A stretch of 64,000 nt of DNA, from contig JAOSKV010000001.1 of the NCBI GenBank assembly GCA_027493405.1, forward strand, positions 994,855-1,058,854. Direction: 5' to 3'. The first letter of the stretch is position 1. Every line of letters starts with the position of its first letter. The stretch is from FEB-22 sp003105195. GTDB taxonomy: Bacteria; Pseudomonadota; Alphaproteobacteria; Rhizobiales; Xanthobacteraceae. Shown in pieces: positions 24,059 through 33,981 of this stretch. The position numbers and the translations under genes are program-made. A model generated the notes under the pieces. That model was not told the DNA's origin. It did no database searches and worked only from the letters and a program-made list of their open reading frames with translations.

Positions 24059-26803
24059 ATGAACGTCGTCGTTGTCGAATCGCCCGCCAAGGCGAAGACG
24101 ATCAACAAGTATCTCGGGCCCGGCTATTCGGTCCTGGCCTCCTTCGGCCATGTCCGCGACCTGCCGCCCAAGGACGGTTCGGTGGATCCCGCGGCCGACT
24201 TCCGCATGATCTGGGAGGTCGACGCCAAGGCCCAGAAGCGCCTCGCCGACATCGCCAAGGCCGTCAAGGGCGCCGACAAGCTGATCCTCGCCACCGACCC
24301 CGACCGCGAGGGCGAGGCGATCTCCTGGCACGTGCTGGAGGTGCTCAAGGAGAAGCGCGCGCTCAAGGACCAGCGGGTCGAGCGGGTGGTGTTCAACGCC
24401 ATCACCAAGCAGGCCGTCACCGAGGCCATGAAGAACCCGCGCGCCATCGACGCCGCGCTGGTCGACGCCTATCTCGCCCGCCGCGCCCTCGACTACCTCG
24501 TCGGCTTCACCCTCTCGCCGGTGCTCTGGCGCAAGCTGCCGGGCGCGCGCTCGGCCGGCCGCGTCCAGTCGGTGGCACTGCGCCTCGTCTGCGACCGCGA
24601 GCTCGAGATCGAGAAGTTCGTCGCGCGCGAGTACTGGTCCCTGGTCGCGACGCTGGCGACCCCGCGCGGCGAGACCTTCGAGGCCCGCCTCGTCGGGGCC
24701 GACGGGCAGAAGATCCAGCGCCTCGACATCGGCTCGGGCGCGCAGGCCGAGGCCTTCAAGCGCGACCTCGAGAGCGCCGCCTTCGCGGTGGCCTCGGTCG
24801 AGTCCAAGCCCGCCCGGCGCAACCCGCCGCCGCCGTTCACGACCTCGACCCTGCAGCAGGAGGCGAGCCGCAAGCTCGGCATGGCGCCGGCCCACACCAT
24901 GCGGGTCGCCCAGCGCCTCTACGAGGGCGCCGAGATCGGCGGCGAGACGGTCGGACTCATTACATATATGCGCACCGACGGCGTGCAGATGGCCGAGGAG
25001 GCGATCGCCGCCACCCGCAGCCTGATCGCGGGCGATTACGGCAAGTCCTACGTGCCGGACACGCCGCGCCGCTACCAGACCAAGGTGAAGACCGCCCAGG
25101 AGGCGCACGAGGCGATCCGCCCGACCGACCTCGCCCGCCGGCCGCGCGACGTCGCCCGCCACCTCGAGCCCGAGCAGGCCAAGCTCTACGAGCTGATCTG
25201 GCTGCGCGCGGTCGCGAGCCAGATGGAGTCGGCCGAGCTCGAGCGCACCACCGCCGAGATCACGGCCCGGGTCGGCCCCCGCACCCTCGACCTGCGCGCC
25301 ACCGGCACGGTCGTGAAGTTCGACGGCTTCCTCACCCTCTACCAGGAGGGCCAGGACGACGAGGCCGATGACGAGGAGTCGCGCCGCCTGCCCGCCATGA
25401 GCGCCGGCGAGGCGCTCGCCCGCCGGGCGATCGCGGCGACCCAGCACTTCACCGAGCCGCCGCCGCGCTATTCCGAGGCCTCGCTGGTCAAGCGCATGGA
25501 GGAGCTCGGCATCGGCCGGCCCTCGACCTACGCCTCGATCCTGCAGGTGCTGAAGGACCGCGGCTACATGCGGGTCGACAAGCGCCGGCTCTACCCGGAG
25601 GACAAGGGGCGCATCGTCGTCGCCTTCCTGGAGAGCTTCTTCGCGCGCTATGTCGAGTACGACTTCACGGCCGGCCTCGAGGAAGAGCTCGACCGCATCG
25701 CCAACAGCGAGGTCGCCTGGCGCGAGGTGCTGCGCGACTTCTGGCGCGACTTCATCGGCGCCGTGGACGAGATCAAGGACCTGCGCATCGGCCAGGTGCT
25801 CGACGCCCTCGACGAGATGCTGGCGCCGCACGTGTTCCCGCCGCGCCCGGACGGCAGCGATTCGCGCCTGTGCCCGACCTGCGGCAGCGGCCGGCTCTCC
25901 CTCAAGCTCGGCAAGTTCGGCGCCTTCATCGGCTGCTCGAACTATCCGGAGTGCCGCCACACGCGGCCGCTCTCGGCGGCCAACGGCGACGCGCAGGACA
26001 CCGGCACCAAGGTGCTCGGCCTCGACCCCGACACCGGGCTCGAGGTGACGCTGCGCACCGGCCGCTTCGGTCCCTATGTGCAGCTCGGCGAGGCCGTCGA
26101 CGGCGAGAAGCCGAAGCGCGCCGGCATCCCCAAGGGCTGGGCGCTCGAGGACATCGACCTCGCGCGCGCGCTGGCGCTGCTGTCGCTGCCGCGCGAGGTC
26201 GGGCGGCATCCCGAGACCGGCGAGCCGATCCGCGCCGGCATCGGCCGCTTCGGCCCCTATGTGCAGCACGATAAGACCTATGCGAGCCTCGAGCCGGGCG
26301 ACGACGTGCTCGCCATCGGCCTCAACCGGGCCGTGACCCTGATCGCCGAGAAGCTCGCCAAGGGGCCGCGCGGCCGCCGCTTCGGCGCCGATCCGGGCCG
26401 TCCGCTCGGCGAGCACCCGACCCGCGGCGGCACCATCACGGTGAAGAACGGCCGCTACGGACCCTATGTCAGCCTCGACGGCATCAACGCCACCTTGCCT
26501 CAGGGCAAGACGCCCGAGACCGTCACCCTCGACGAGGCGATCGGCCTGATCGACGCCCGCGCCGAGAAGACCGGCGCGCCCGCGCGCCGGCGGCCCGCCG
26601 CCCGCAAGGGCGCCGGGGCCGACGGCAAGGCGACCGCCGCTTCGGCGCGCAAGGCGACCGGCAAGGCGTCCGCGAAACCCGCGACCAAGGCGGCAGCGAA
26701 ATCCGCCGCCAAGTCCGCTCACAAGTCCGCTCACAAGTCCGCAGCCAAGTCGGTCGCGAAGCCCGGGTCCGCGGCCAAGCCCAAGGCGCGCGCCGTGAAG
26801 TAG
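24059..26803 (+). CDS. topA: DNA topoisomerase I with a Lys/Ala-rich tail
   Basis: This 914-residue type IA topoisomerase relaxes negative supercoils. The Toprim domain is at residues 1 to about 125 (VVESPAKAKTINKYLG, ATDPDREGEAISWHVLE). The active-site Tyr303 lies in ITYMRTDGVQM. A four-Cys zinc ribbon (CPTCGSGRL, then GCSNYPECRH) follows at about 604-640, then three TopA C-terminal repeats (GRFGPYVQLGE, GRFGPYVQHDK, GRYGPYVSLDG). The last 70 or so residues are Ala/Lys-rich with AKSAHKSAHKSAAKS repeats, like a histone H1 tail, which should add DNA binding. Confidence 0.97.
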   Translation: MNVVVVESPAKAKTINKYLGPGYSVLASFGHVRDLPPKDGSVDPAADFRMIWEVDAKAQKRLADIAKAVKGADKLILATDPDREGEAISWHVLEVLKEKRALKDQRVERVVFNAITKQAVTEAMKNPRAIDAALVDAYLARRALDYLVGFTLSPVLWRKLPGARSAGRVQSVALRLVCDRELEIEKFVAREYWSLVATLATPRGETFEARLVGADGQKIQRLDIGSGAQAEAFKRDLESAAFAVASVESKPARRNPPPPFTTSTLQQEASRKLGMAPAHTMRVAQRLYEGAEIGGETVGLITYMRTDGVQMAEEAIAATRSLIAGDYGKSYVPDTPRRYQTKVKTAQEAHEAIRPTDLARRPRDVARHLEPEQAKLYELIWLRAVASQMESAELERTTAEITARVGPRTLDLRATGTVVKFDGFLTLYQEGQDDEADDEESRRLPAMSAGEALARRAIAATQHFTEPPPRYSEASLVKRMEELGIGRPSTYASILQVLKDRGYMRVDKRRLYPEDKGRIVVAFLESFFARYVEYDFTAGLEEELDRIANSEVAWREVLRDFWRDFIGAVDEIKDLRIGQVLDALDEMLAPHVFPPRPDGSDSRLCPTCGSGRLSLKLGKFGAFIGCSNYPECRHTRPLSAANGDAQDTGTKVLGLDPDTGLEVTLRTGRFGPYVQLGEAVDGEKPKRAGIPKGWALEDIDLARALALLSLPREVGRHPETGEPIRAGIGRFGPYVQHDKTYASLEPGDDVLAIGLNRAVTLIAEKLAKGPRGRRFGADPGRPLGEHPTRGGTITVKNGRYGPYVSLDGINATLPQGKTPETVTLDEAIGLIDARAEKTGAPARRRPAARKGAGADGKATAASARKATGKASAKPATKAAAKSAAKSAHKSAHKSAAKSVAKPGSAAKPKARAVK

Positions 26804-26845
26804 GTTTTCCGGCGGCCCCGGGCCGCACCGGGCCCATAGGGATCC

Positions 26846-27523
26846 ATGGACTGGTTCGCCGCCGTCGACATCTATTGCGAGCGCACGGCGCCCGGCCTCT
26901 GGAACGAGCCGCTCAACGCGGCTTCCAACCTCGCCTTCCTGGTCGCGGCGCTCGCCGCCACCCGCGCGACGCTGCGCGCGCCCGCAGCGCGCCGCGACGG
27001 CGTCCTCTGGGCCCTGGTCGCGGTCGTCTATCTCGTGGCGGCCGGCTCCGCCGCCTTCCACACCTTCGCCAACCGTTGGTCGCTGATCGCCGATGTCGCG
27101 CCGATCACGGCCTTCATCTACCTCTATTTCGCCGTCGCGATGCGCCGCTTCCTCGGGCTCGGCCGGATCGCTTCGATCGCCCTGACGCTCCTGTTCTTCG
27201 CGGCCTCCTGGGCCTTCGGCGCGGCCTTTCCGCCGGATGCGCTGAACGGGTCGATCGCCTACCTGCCGGCCTTCTTCGCGCTCGCCGGCCTCGGCGCCCT
27301 GTTGGGCCTGCGGGGCGCATCCGCCGGACGCCCGCTCCTCGCCGCGAGCCTCCTCTTCCTGGTCTCCCTCGCGTTCCGGACCATCGACCAGGCGGTCTGC
27401 GCCGCCCTGCCGATCGGCACTCACTATGCCTGGCACGCGCTCAACGCGATCCTGCTCTACGGGCTGCTGATCACCGCCATCCGGCATGGAACCGGGGTGG
27501 AAAAGACGTCCGTTCGTGCATAG
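26846..27523 (+). CDS. Ceramidase-like seven-helix membrane protein
   Basis: The 225-residue protein matches the alkaline ceramidase/CREST fold: DIYCERTAPGLWNEPLNAAS at residues 8-27, GSAAFHTFANRWSLIADVAP with the His and Asp of the zinc site, and GTHYAWHALNAILLYGL near the end with two further His. About seven transmembrane helices are visible. Family members hydrolyse ceramides or related amides in the membrane; the bacterial substrate is not known. It lies between topA and rnr on the same strand. Confidence 0.85.
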   Translation: MDWFAAVDIYCERTAPGLWNEPLNAASNLAFLVAALAATRATLRAPAARRDGVLWALVAVVYLVAAGSAAFHTFANRWSLIADVAPITAFIYLYFAVAMRRFLGLGRIASIALTLLFFAASWAFGAAFPPDALNGSIAYLPAFFALAGLGALLGLRGASAGRPLLAASLLFLVSLAFRTIDQAVCAALPIGTHYAWHALNAILLYGLLITAIRHGTGVEKTSVRA

Positions 27524-27555
27524 CTGTGCCATGACCCAGACCTCCGATCCGCGAT

Positions 27556-29860
27556 TTGACCAGAGCCAGCACACATAAGCCGGGCACCCTTCCCTCCAAG
27601 GAAGAGGTCCTCGCCTTCATCGCCACCCAGCCCGGCAAGGTCGGCAAGCGCGAGATCGCGCGCGCCTTCGGCATCAAGGGCGCCGACCGCGTTGCCCTGA
27701 AGGAGCTGCTGCGCGAGCTCGCCGACGAGGGCAAGGTGGAGCGCCGGCGCAAGACGCTCAACCGCGCCGGGCATCTCCCCCACGTGGTGCTCGCCGACAT
27801 CACGGGCCGCGACGCCGACGGCGAGCTGATCGCGGTGCCGACCGAATGGGACGAGGCTGCGCATGGCGCACCGCCGCGCATCCGCCTGCACGTCCCGCGG
27901 CGCGCGCGTCCCAACGAGATCCCGGGCGTCGGCGACCGCGCCCTCTTGCGCACCGAGGAGACCGGCGAGCCCGAGGAGGCGATCCGCCATACCGGCCGCG
28001 TCATCAAGATCCTCGACCGCGCCCGCCACCGCACCATCGGCGTGTTCCGCGCCCTGCCGGGCGGCGGCGGCCGCCTGGTGCCGACCGACAAGAAGCAGCT
28101 CGGCCGCGAGATCGCGATCGCGGCCGACCATACGGGCGGCGCCGAGGACGGCGACCTGGTCGCGGTCGAGGTCGCCCGCCAGGGCCGGCTCGGCCTGCCC
28201 AGCGGCCGGGTCAAGGAGCGCATCGGCGCGCTATCGAGCGAGCGCGCCGTCAGCCTGATCGCGATCCACGCCCACGGCATTCCGCACGTGTTCCCGCGCG
28301 AGGCGCTGGCCGAGGCCGAGGAAGCCGCCCCCTCTGTCCTCGCGGGCCGCGAGGATTGGCGCCAGGTGCCGCTCGTCACCATCGACCCGGTCGACGCCAA
28401 GGACCACGACGACGCGGTCTTCGCGCTGGCCGACAACGACCCGGCCAATCCGGGCGGCTTCGTCGTCACGGTCGCGATCGCCGACGTCGCCCACTACGTG
28501 CGTCCTCACTCGAGCCTCGACCGCGAGGCGCTGTTGCGCGGCAACTCGGTCTATTTCCCGGACCGCGTCGTGCCGATGCTGCCCGAGCGCATCTCCAACG
28601 ACCTGTGCTCGCTCAAGCCCGGCGAGGACCGCGCCGCCATCGCGGTGCGCATGGTAATCGGCGCCGACGGCCGCAAGCGCAGCCACGCCTTCCACCGGGT
28701 GCTGATGCGCTCCTTCGCCAAGCTGCATTACGCCCAGGTGCAGGAGGCGATCGACGGCTCGCCCGACGAGGCCACCGCCCCGCTCGTGCCCATGGTGCTC
28801 GAGCCGCTCTATGCGGCCTATCGCACGGTGAAGCGCGCACGCGACGACCGCGGCCCCCTCGACCTCGATCTCCCGGAGCGCAAGATCCTGCTCAAGCCCG
28901 ACGGCAGCGTCGACCGCGTCGTCTCGCCGCCGCGCCTCGACGCGCATCGCCTGATCGAGGAGTTCATGATCCTCGCCAATGTGGCGGCGGCCGAGACGCT
29001 GGAGGGCGCGCGCACGCCGCTGATCTATCGCGTGCACGACGAGCCCTCGCCCGAGAAGGTCGAGGGCCTGCGCGAGTTCCTGACGACGCTCGATATCCGC
29101 CTGCCCAAGGGGCAGGTGATGCGCGCCGCCGACTTCAACCGCATCCTCGCCCGCGTGCGCGATTCCGAATACGAGCGCCTGGTGAGCGAGGTGGTGCTGC
29201 GCACCCAGGCGCAGGCCGAGTACGCGGCCGGAGAATTTCGGCCATTTCGGCCTCAACCTGCGCCGCTACGCGCATTTCACCTCGCCGATCCGCCGCTACG
29301 CGGACCTCGTCGTGCATCGCGCGCTGATCCGCGCCCTCAAGTTCGGCAAGGACGGGCTCCCCGAGAAGCAGGATCTCGCCGCGCTCGGCGAGATCGCGGC
29401 CCGCATCTCCGGCGCCGAGCGCCGCGCCATGGTGGCCGAGCGCGAGACCGTCGACCGCCTGATCGCCCATTTCCTCGCCGACCGCATCGGCGCGACCTTC
29501 TCGGGCCATGTCTCGGGGGTGACGCGCTCCGGCCTGTTCGTGAAGCTCGACGACACCGGCGCCGACGGCTTCGTGCCGGCCGCCACCCTCGGCAACGACT
29601 ATTTCCGCTATCACGAGGCGGGCCACGCCCTGATCGGCGACCTGACGGGCGAGGCCCATCGGCTCGGCGACAAGGTGACGGTCCGCCTCATCGAGGCCGC
29701 GCCGGTCGCGGGCGCGCTGCGCTTCGAGCTCCTCTCCGAAGGCCGCATCGTGCCGCGCAAGCCGCATGGCAGCCGATCCGGCCGGGCGGCTCGCCCATCG
29801 GGCTCCAAGGCGCTAAAGGAGCGCAGCCGGACGCCGCGCGGAAAGACGCGGCGCAGATGA
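27556..29860 (+). CDS. rnr: Ribonuclease R, interrupted by one frameshift
   Basis: The first part (27556 to about 29231) has the N-terminal helix-turn-helix (SKEEVLAFIATQPGKVGKRE), cold-shock domains and the RNB start DPVDAKDHDDAVFALAD with the catalytic Asp cluster. The second part, one frame over, runs HFTSPIRRYADLVVHRALIR, then the S1 domain (ATFSGHVSGVTRSGLFVKLD) and a basic tail. One extra G at about 29231 breaks AEYAAENFGHFGLNLRRYAH. RNase R degrades structured RNA 3' to 5'. The start is a TTG; an ATG at 27530 is out of frame. The next gene overlaps the stop by ATGA. Confidence 0.9.
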
Positions 29861-30306
29861 CAGGACACCCCATGCAGGAAGCCATCACCCCCCCGCCGCG
29901 GCCGCTCGGGAACGCCTTCTGGCGCGGATTGCGCGGCACCTGTCCCCGTTGCGGCGAAGGCCGGCTGTTCCGCGCCTATCTCAAGGTGCAGGACCGGTGC
30001 CCGGCCTGCGGCGAGGCGCTGCACCACCATCGGGCCGACGACGCGCCCGCCTATTTCACGATCCTGATCGTGGGCCACGTGGTGGTGCCGGCCACGCTCG
30101 CGGTCGAGACCGCGTTCACCCCGCCCTATTGGGTGCACTTCGCGATCTGGATCCCGATGATCCTCGGCCTGTGCCTCGCCCTGCTCCCGCTGATCAAGGG
30201 CGCGATCGTCGGCTGGCAATGGGCGCATTACATGCACGGCTTCGATCCGCTCCACGAAGACGAGATCGCGCCCGCCTGGAGCGGGGCGGCGGAGCCGCCG
30301 CGATGA
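29857..30306 (+). CDS. DUF983 membrane protein with zinc-ribbon motif
   Basis: The 149-residue protein carries GTCPRCGEGRLFRAYLKV and DRCPACGEALHHHRADDAPA, the paired CPxCG of DUF983, then two membrane helices (YFTILIVGHVVVPATLA and FAIWIPMILGLCLALLPLIK) and a conserved WAHYMHGFDP. The role is unknown. The ATG at 29857 overlaps the rnr stop; an ATG at 29872 has a better-placed AGGA. The stop overlaps the NUDIX start by ATGA (30303-30306). Confidence 0.85.
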   Translation: MTGHPMQEAITPPPRPLGNAFWRGLRGTCPRCGEGRLFRAYLKVQDRCPACGEALHHHRADDAPAYFTILIVGHVVVPATLAVETAFTPPYWVHFAIWIPMILGLCLALLPLIKGAIVGWQWAHYMHGFDPLHEDEIAPAWSGAAEPPR

Positions 30307-31034
30307 CCAACCTCGCCGAGCGCCTCACCCGCGTCGAGCGCGATCAGAGCTTCGCGAATTCCCGCCCCAAGGACGCCGCGACCCTGATCATCGTCGACCG
30401 CTCGGGGGCGAGGCCCAAGGTCCTGCTCGGCCGGCGCCACGAGAGCCACCGCTTCATGCCGGGCAAGTTCGTGTTTCCGGGCGGCCGCGTCGAGCCGCTC
30501 GACCGGCTGATGCCGACCGCCACCGGCCTCGACCCGCATGTCGAGGCGCGGCTGATGCGGTATGTCTCGCGGCCGACGCCTTCGCGCGCCCAGGCGCTGG
30601 CGCTCGCCGCCATCCGCGAGACCTTCGAGGAGACCGGCCTGATGCTCGGCCGCCGCGCCGAGGCGCCGGTGCCGGTCCCCGGCGGCCCATGGGCGGCCTT
30701 CGCCGAGGCGCGGGTGCTGCCGGATCTCGCGAGCCTGCATTTCATCGTCCGGGCGATCACCCCGCCGCGGCGGCCGCGCCGCTTCGATGCGCGCTTCTTC
30801 GCGGCCGATGCGAGCCTGATCGCCCACCGGGTCGACGGCATCGTCGGGCCGGACGCGGAGCTCACCGAGCTGATCTGGATCCCGATCGCCGAGGCCAAGC
30901 GCCTCGACATGCCGACGATCACGCAGGTGGCGCTCGAGGAGCTCGAGTCACGCGTCGCCCGAGGGCTCGGCCACGACCTGCCCTCGCCGTTCTACCGCAT
31001 GCTGCAGAAGAAGTTCGTGCGGGCAAACCTGTGA
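30303..31034 (+). CDS. NUDIX hydrolase
   Basis: The 243-residue protein has a NUDIX fold with an expanded box: FPGGRVEPLDRL is separated by about 30 residues from AAIRETFEETGLMLGR, which supplies the REUxEExGU part. LHFIVRAITPPRRPRRFDAR and ELTELIWIPIAEAKRLDMPT follow. The family cleaves nucleoside-diphosphate-linked substrates with Mg2+; the insert resembles the CoA-type/NUDT7-19 group. It is coupled to DUF983 and so perhaps to rnr. Confidence 0.85.
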   Translation: MTNLAERLTRVERDQSFANSRPKDAATLIIVDRSGARPKVLLGRRHESHRFMPGKFVFPGGRVEPLDRLMPTATGLDPHVEARLMRYVSRPTPSRAQALALAAIRETFEETGLMLGRRAEAPVPVPGGPWAAFAEARVLPDLASLHFIVRAITPPRRPRRFDARFFAADASLIAHRVDGIVGPDAELTELIWIPIAEAKRLDMPTITQVALEELESRVARGLGHDLPSPFYRMLQKKFVRANL

Positions 31035-31135
31035 GGTCCCGGTCGGGGCGCCGGGACCGGCCTTCCTTGACTTTTGCCCGCCCGCCGCTAGGGTCCCGCC
31101 GATCCTGAACAGACCGCGTTTCCCACGAGGTTGCC

Positions 31136-31303
31136 ATGGCCAAGGCCGTCACCGTCAAAGTCAAGCTCGTGTCGAGCGCCGATACGGGCTTCTACTACGT
31201 CACCAAGAAGAACTCGCGCACCATGACCGACAAGCTCGTGAAGAAGAAGTACGACCCGGTCGCCAAGAAGCACGTCGAGTTCCGCGAATCCAAGATCAAG
31301 TAG
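31136..31303 (+). CDS. rpmG: 50S ribosomal protein bL33
   Basis: The 55-residue product starts MAKAVTVKVKLVSSADTGFY and contains KKYDPVAKKHVEFRESKIK, the bL33 pattern. It has no Cys, so it is the zinc-free (C-minus) form. A terminator hairpin follows 25 bp after the stop. The gene is too short for most ORF cutoffs but the match is clear. Confidence 0.96.
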   Translation: MAKAVTVKVKLVSSADTGFYYVTKKNSRTMTDKLVKKKYDPVAKKHVEFRESKIK

Positions 31304-31759
31304 CCGCGCGCACGTCGCCGGCTGTCCGGGGCGCCCGCACGGGCGCCCTTTGCGTTCCGCGGCATCGCCGTCGCGGCGCACGCAATTTTCACGATCGGGA
31401 AGCGGACGCGAGGCTCACCTGCGCAGATCGAGGTGGCCGGCCGGAAGCGGTGTCATGAGGAGGCCACTCACACCGCCCCCAGGCCGGCCGAACCCCACGG
31501 ACCCAGGAGATGCGGCGGACCTGAGCATACCGTAGGGTTTTCGATGTGGTCGGCGACGTTCCGAACGCTCGCCGCGCCCGCCCGTCCCGTCCTGGCGCGC
31601 TCATGCGCCCTCGCCCGTGAAACTAAAGCAACCGGCGGGGAAATCAAAGCCGCGAGGGGGAGAATCGTCGCGGGATTCGCCGGTAGTGTAAAGCGTTAGG
31701 GTTTACGGACGGGGTCCCGGGGCCGCAGCGCGCCGCTCCCGTATGGTATTATGATACCG
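31304..31759. other. Intergenic region between convergent rpmG and pleD
   Basis: Apart from the rpmG terminator it holds two small inverted repeats: GTAAA...TTTAC around 31688-31707, and GGTAT-TATG-ATACC just past the pleD stop. No ORF is supported. Confidence 0.45.
31329..31351 (+). terminator. Rho-independent terminator after rpmG
   Basis: GGGCGCCC (31329-31336), a 4-base loop and GGGCGCCC (31341-31348) are followed by TTT. The stem is perfect and very GC-rich; the U-tract is short. Confidence 0.7.
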
Positions 31760-33133
31760 TTACGCCGCGTCCGCCACCACCCGGTTGCGGCCGTCGCGCT
31801 TGGCCCGGTAGAGCGCCTGGTCGGCGCGCTTGAGCAGGGTCGCCCCCGTGTCCTCGCGCCCCGCGAGCGCGGCGAGCCCGATCGAGATCGTCACGTCGAG
31901 GGATTTCACGCCCTGCTCGATCCGGAACGGCTCGCTCGCGACCTTGCGCCGGATCCGCTCCGCGACCAGCGCCGCCACCGCCATGTCGGTCTCGGGCATG
32001 ACGATCACGAACTCCTCGCCGCCGTAGCGGCAGGCGAGGTCGATGCCGCGGATCGACTTGCGGATCCGCGTCGCGAACTCGCGCAGCACGTCGTCGCCGG
32101 CGTCGTGGCCGTGGGTGTCGTTGACCGACTTGAAATAGTCGATGTCCAGGATCAGGAGCGACAGCGGCTTGCCGCGCGCCGCCGCCTGCTCGACCAGCGT
32201 CGCGAGGTGCGTCTCCATGTAGCGCCGGTTGTGCAGCCCGGTGAGCGCGTCCGTGATCGCCATCTCCATGGAGAGCTGGACGTTGTCGCGCAGCCGCGCC
32301 GAGTAGCGCTTGCGGCGGATCTGGGTGCGCACCCGCGCCAGCAGCTCGTTCTTGTCGAGCGGCCGCACCAGGTAGTCGTTGACCCCGATCTCCAGGCCGC
32401 GCAGCAGCCGGGCCCCCTCCTCGGCCTCGGCGACCATCAGGATCGGCGTGCCGCGCGTGCGGTCGAGCGAGCGCACCTGGCTGCACAGCCGCAGGCCGTC
32501 GAAGTTCTCCAGGCCGAGCGAGACGATCAGCACGTCGTAGTCGTTCTCGGCCGCGTGGAACACCGCCTCCTGCGGGTTCGTCTCCACGTCGACGGTGTGC
32601 TCGGCCGTCAGGATGCCGGCGATGCGCTCGTAGGACGAGCGGCGGTCGTCCACCAGCAGGATGCGCCCGCCGCGCCCGGTCTCGGAGACCGCCTGCAGCT
32701 CCGCGTCCATGATGCCGATCTCGCGCGAGGTGACGGCGCGCATGCGCAGCTCGTCGGTCACCATCTTCAGCCGCACCAGCGAGCGCACGCGCGAGATCAG
32801 CGCGATGTCGGAGACCGGCTTGGTCAGGAAGTCGTCGGCCCCGGCCTCGAGCCCCTGCACGCGGTCGGCCGGCTGGTCGAGCGCCGTGACCATGACGACC
32901 GGGATGTGGTGGGTGAGCGGGTTGGCCTTGAGCCGGCGGCACACCTCGAAACCGTCCATCCCCGGCATCATCACGTCGAGCAGCACGATGTCGCACTGGG
33001 CCCGCTCGCAGATCTCGAGCGCCTCGGGTCCGCTCATGGCGGTGGTGACGTCGAAATACTCGGCCGTGAGCCGCGCCTCGAGCAGCTTCACGTTGGCCGG
33101 GATGTCGTCGACGACGAGGACGCGGGCGGTCAT
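31760..33133 (-). CDS. pleD: Response regulator / diguanylate cyclase PleD
   Basis: The 457-residue protein has two receiver domains and a GGDEF domain. REC1 (1-118) has the phospho-acceptor D53 in IVLLDVMMPGMDG. REC2 (about 155-270) has lost its Asp (VLIVSLGLENFDG), as in Caulobacter PleD. The cyclase domain (about 290-457) has RYGGEEFVIVMPE and an RGID inhibitory site just before it. Active PleD makes c-di-GMP at the differentiating pole. divK lies 9 bp upstream on the same strand, the classical arrangement. Confidence 0.96.
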   Translation of the reverse strand: MTARVLVVDDIPANVKLLEARLTAEYFDVTTAMSGPEALEICERAQCDIVLLDVMMPGMDGFEVCRRLKANPLTHHIPVVMVTALDQPADRVQGLEAGADDFLTKPVSDIALISRVRSLVRLKMVTDELRMRAVTSREIGIMDAELQAVSETGRGGRILLVDDRRSSYERIAGILTAEHTVDVETNPQEAVFHAAENDYDVLIVSLGLENFDGLRLCSQVRSLDRTRGTPILMVAEAEEGARLLRGLEIGVNDYLVRPLDKNELLARVRTQIRRKRYSARLRDNVQLSMEMAITDALTGLHNRRYMETHLATLVEQAAARGKPLSLLILDIDYFKSVNDTHGHDAGDDVLREFATRIRKSIRGIDLACRYGGEEFVIVMPETDMAVAALVAERIRRKVASEPFRIEQGVKSLDVTISIGLAALAGREDTGATLLKRADQALYRAKRDGRNRVVADAA

Positions 33134-33142
33134 CGCAGCCTC

Positions 33143-33514
33143 TCACGCGGTTCCGAGGAAATGGCGGACGGTCTCGAGAAACTTGCCGACCGAGATCGGC
33201 TTCGACAGGTAGGCCTCGCATCCGCCTTCCCGGATCCGCTCCTCGTCACCCTTCATGGCGAAGGCCGTGACCGCGACCACCGGGATCGCCTGCAGCTCGG
33301 GATCGTCCTTGAGCCACTTGGTGACCTCCAGGCCGGAGACCTCGGGAAGCTGGATGTCCATGATGATCAGGTCGGGGCGGTGCTTGCGCGCGAGATCGAG
33401 GGCCTCGATGCCGTTGCGGGTCCCGATCGTCTGGTAGCCGTGCGCCTCCAGGAGATCGTGGAAGAGCTTCATGTTGAGCTCGTTGTCCTCCACGATCAGG
33501 ACGGTTTTCGCCAT
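33143..33514 (-). CDS. divK: Single-domain response regulator DivK
   Basis: This 123-residue receiver protein starts MAKTVLIVEDNELNMKLFHD, with D53 in LIIMDIQLPEVSG and the conserved Thr/Ala and Lys (AVTAFAMKG, YLSKPIS). DivK links the kinases DivJ/PleC to DivL-CckA and so to CtrA. It is the first gene of the divK-pleD operon. GAAGGG precedes the ATG at 33514. A GATTC (GANTC) site lies in the leader shared with the divergent DUF3572 gene. Confidence 0.95.
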   Translation of the reverse strand: MAKTVLIVEDNELNMKLFHDLLEAHGYQTIGTRNGIEALDLARKHRPDLIIMDIQLPEVSGLEVTKWLKDDPELQAIPVVAVTAFAMKGDEERIREGGCEAYLSKPISVGKFLETVRHFLGTA

Positions 33515-33655
33515 GTCCGGCCCTTCTCGGCTGTCCCCCGCGCGAATTTCGCGCGACCTCCCCGTGTCGCGAGCGACTCGCATCGTCCGCCGGCGCGGAT
33601 ATGGATAATCTAGCGAAAAACCTAATTGGGATTCCTTAGGAAAAGGCAAACGCTC

Positions 33656-33952
33656 GTGACCAGGCCGGCACCCGTGACCCGCGAATCCGCCGAATCGCTG
33701 GCCGTCGAGGCGCTGGCCTTCCTGGCGGCCGAGCCGGATCGGCTCGGGCCCTTCCTGGCCGCAACCGGCATCGCGCCGGAGACGATTCGCGCCTCGGCGG
33801 CCGAGCCGGGGTTCCTGGCCGGCGTCCTCGACCACATTCTGGCCGACGAGCGCCTGCTGCTCGCCTTCGTCGACGCGGCCGCGATCGCGCCCGAGGCGGT
33901 CGGGCGGGCCCGCGCGCGCCTCGGACGCCCCTATGAGCCGGATATCCCCTGA
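33656..33952 (+). CDS. DUF3572 family protein
   Basis: The 98-residue protein reads ESAESLAVEALAFLAAEPDR, FLAATGIAPETIRASAAEPG and FLAGVLDHILADERLLLAF, the DUF3572 pattern; it is entirely helical and cytosolic. A GTG at 33656 preceded by AGGAAAAGG is the likely start. It lies 29 bp before dinB and is divergent from divK. The function is unknown. Confidence 0.85.
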   Translation: MTRPAPVTRESAESLAVEALAFLAAEPDRLGPFLAATGIAPETIRASAAEPGFLAGVLDHILADERLLLAFVDAAAIAPEAVGRARARLGRPYEPDIP

Positions 33953-33981
33953 GGGGGCTTTCCCGCCGGGGCCGGCCTGTC

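Noticed and set aside
27530..27556. ATG at 27530 as the rnr start
   Set aside because: It is in a different frame from the RNase R reading; the TTG at 27556 is in frame, though a further indel here cannot be excluded.
23918..27574. 1218-codon ORF antisense to topA and the ceramidase-like gene
   Set aside because: It mirrors the codon pattern of topA in GC-rich DNA, is low-complexity (Gly/Ala/Arg/Asp/His) and has no motif or start signal; topA on the other strand is certain.
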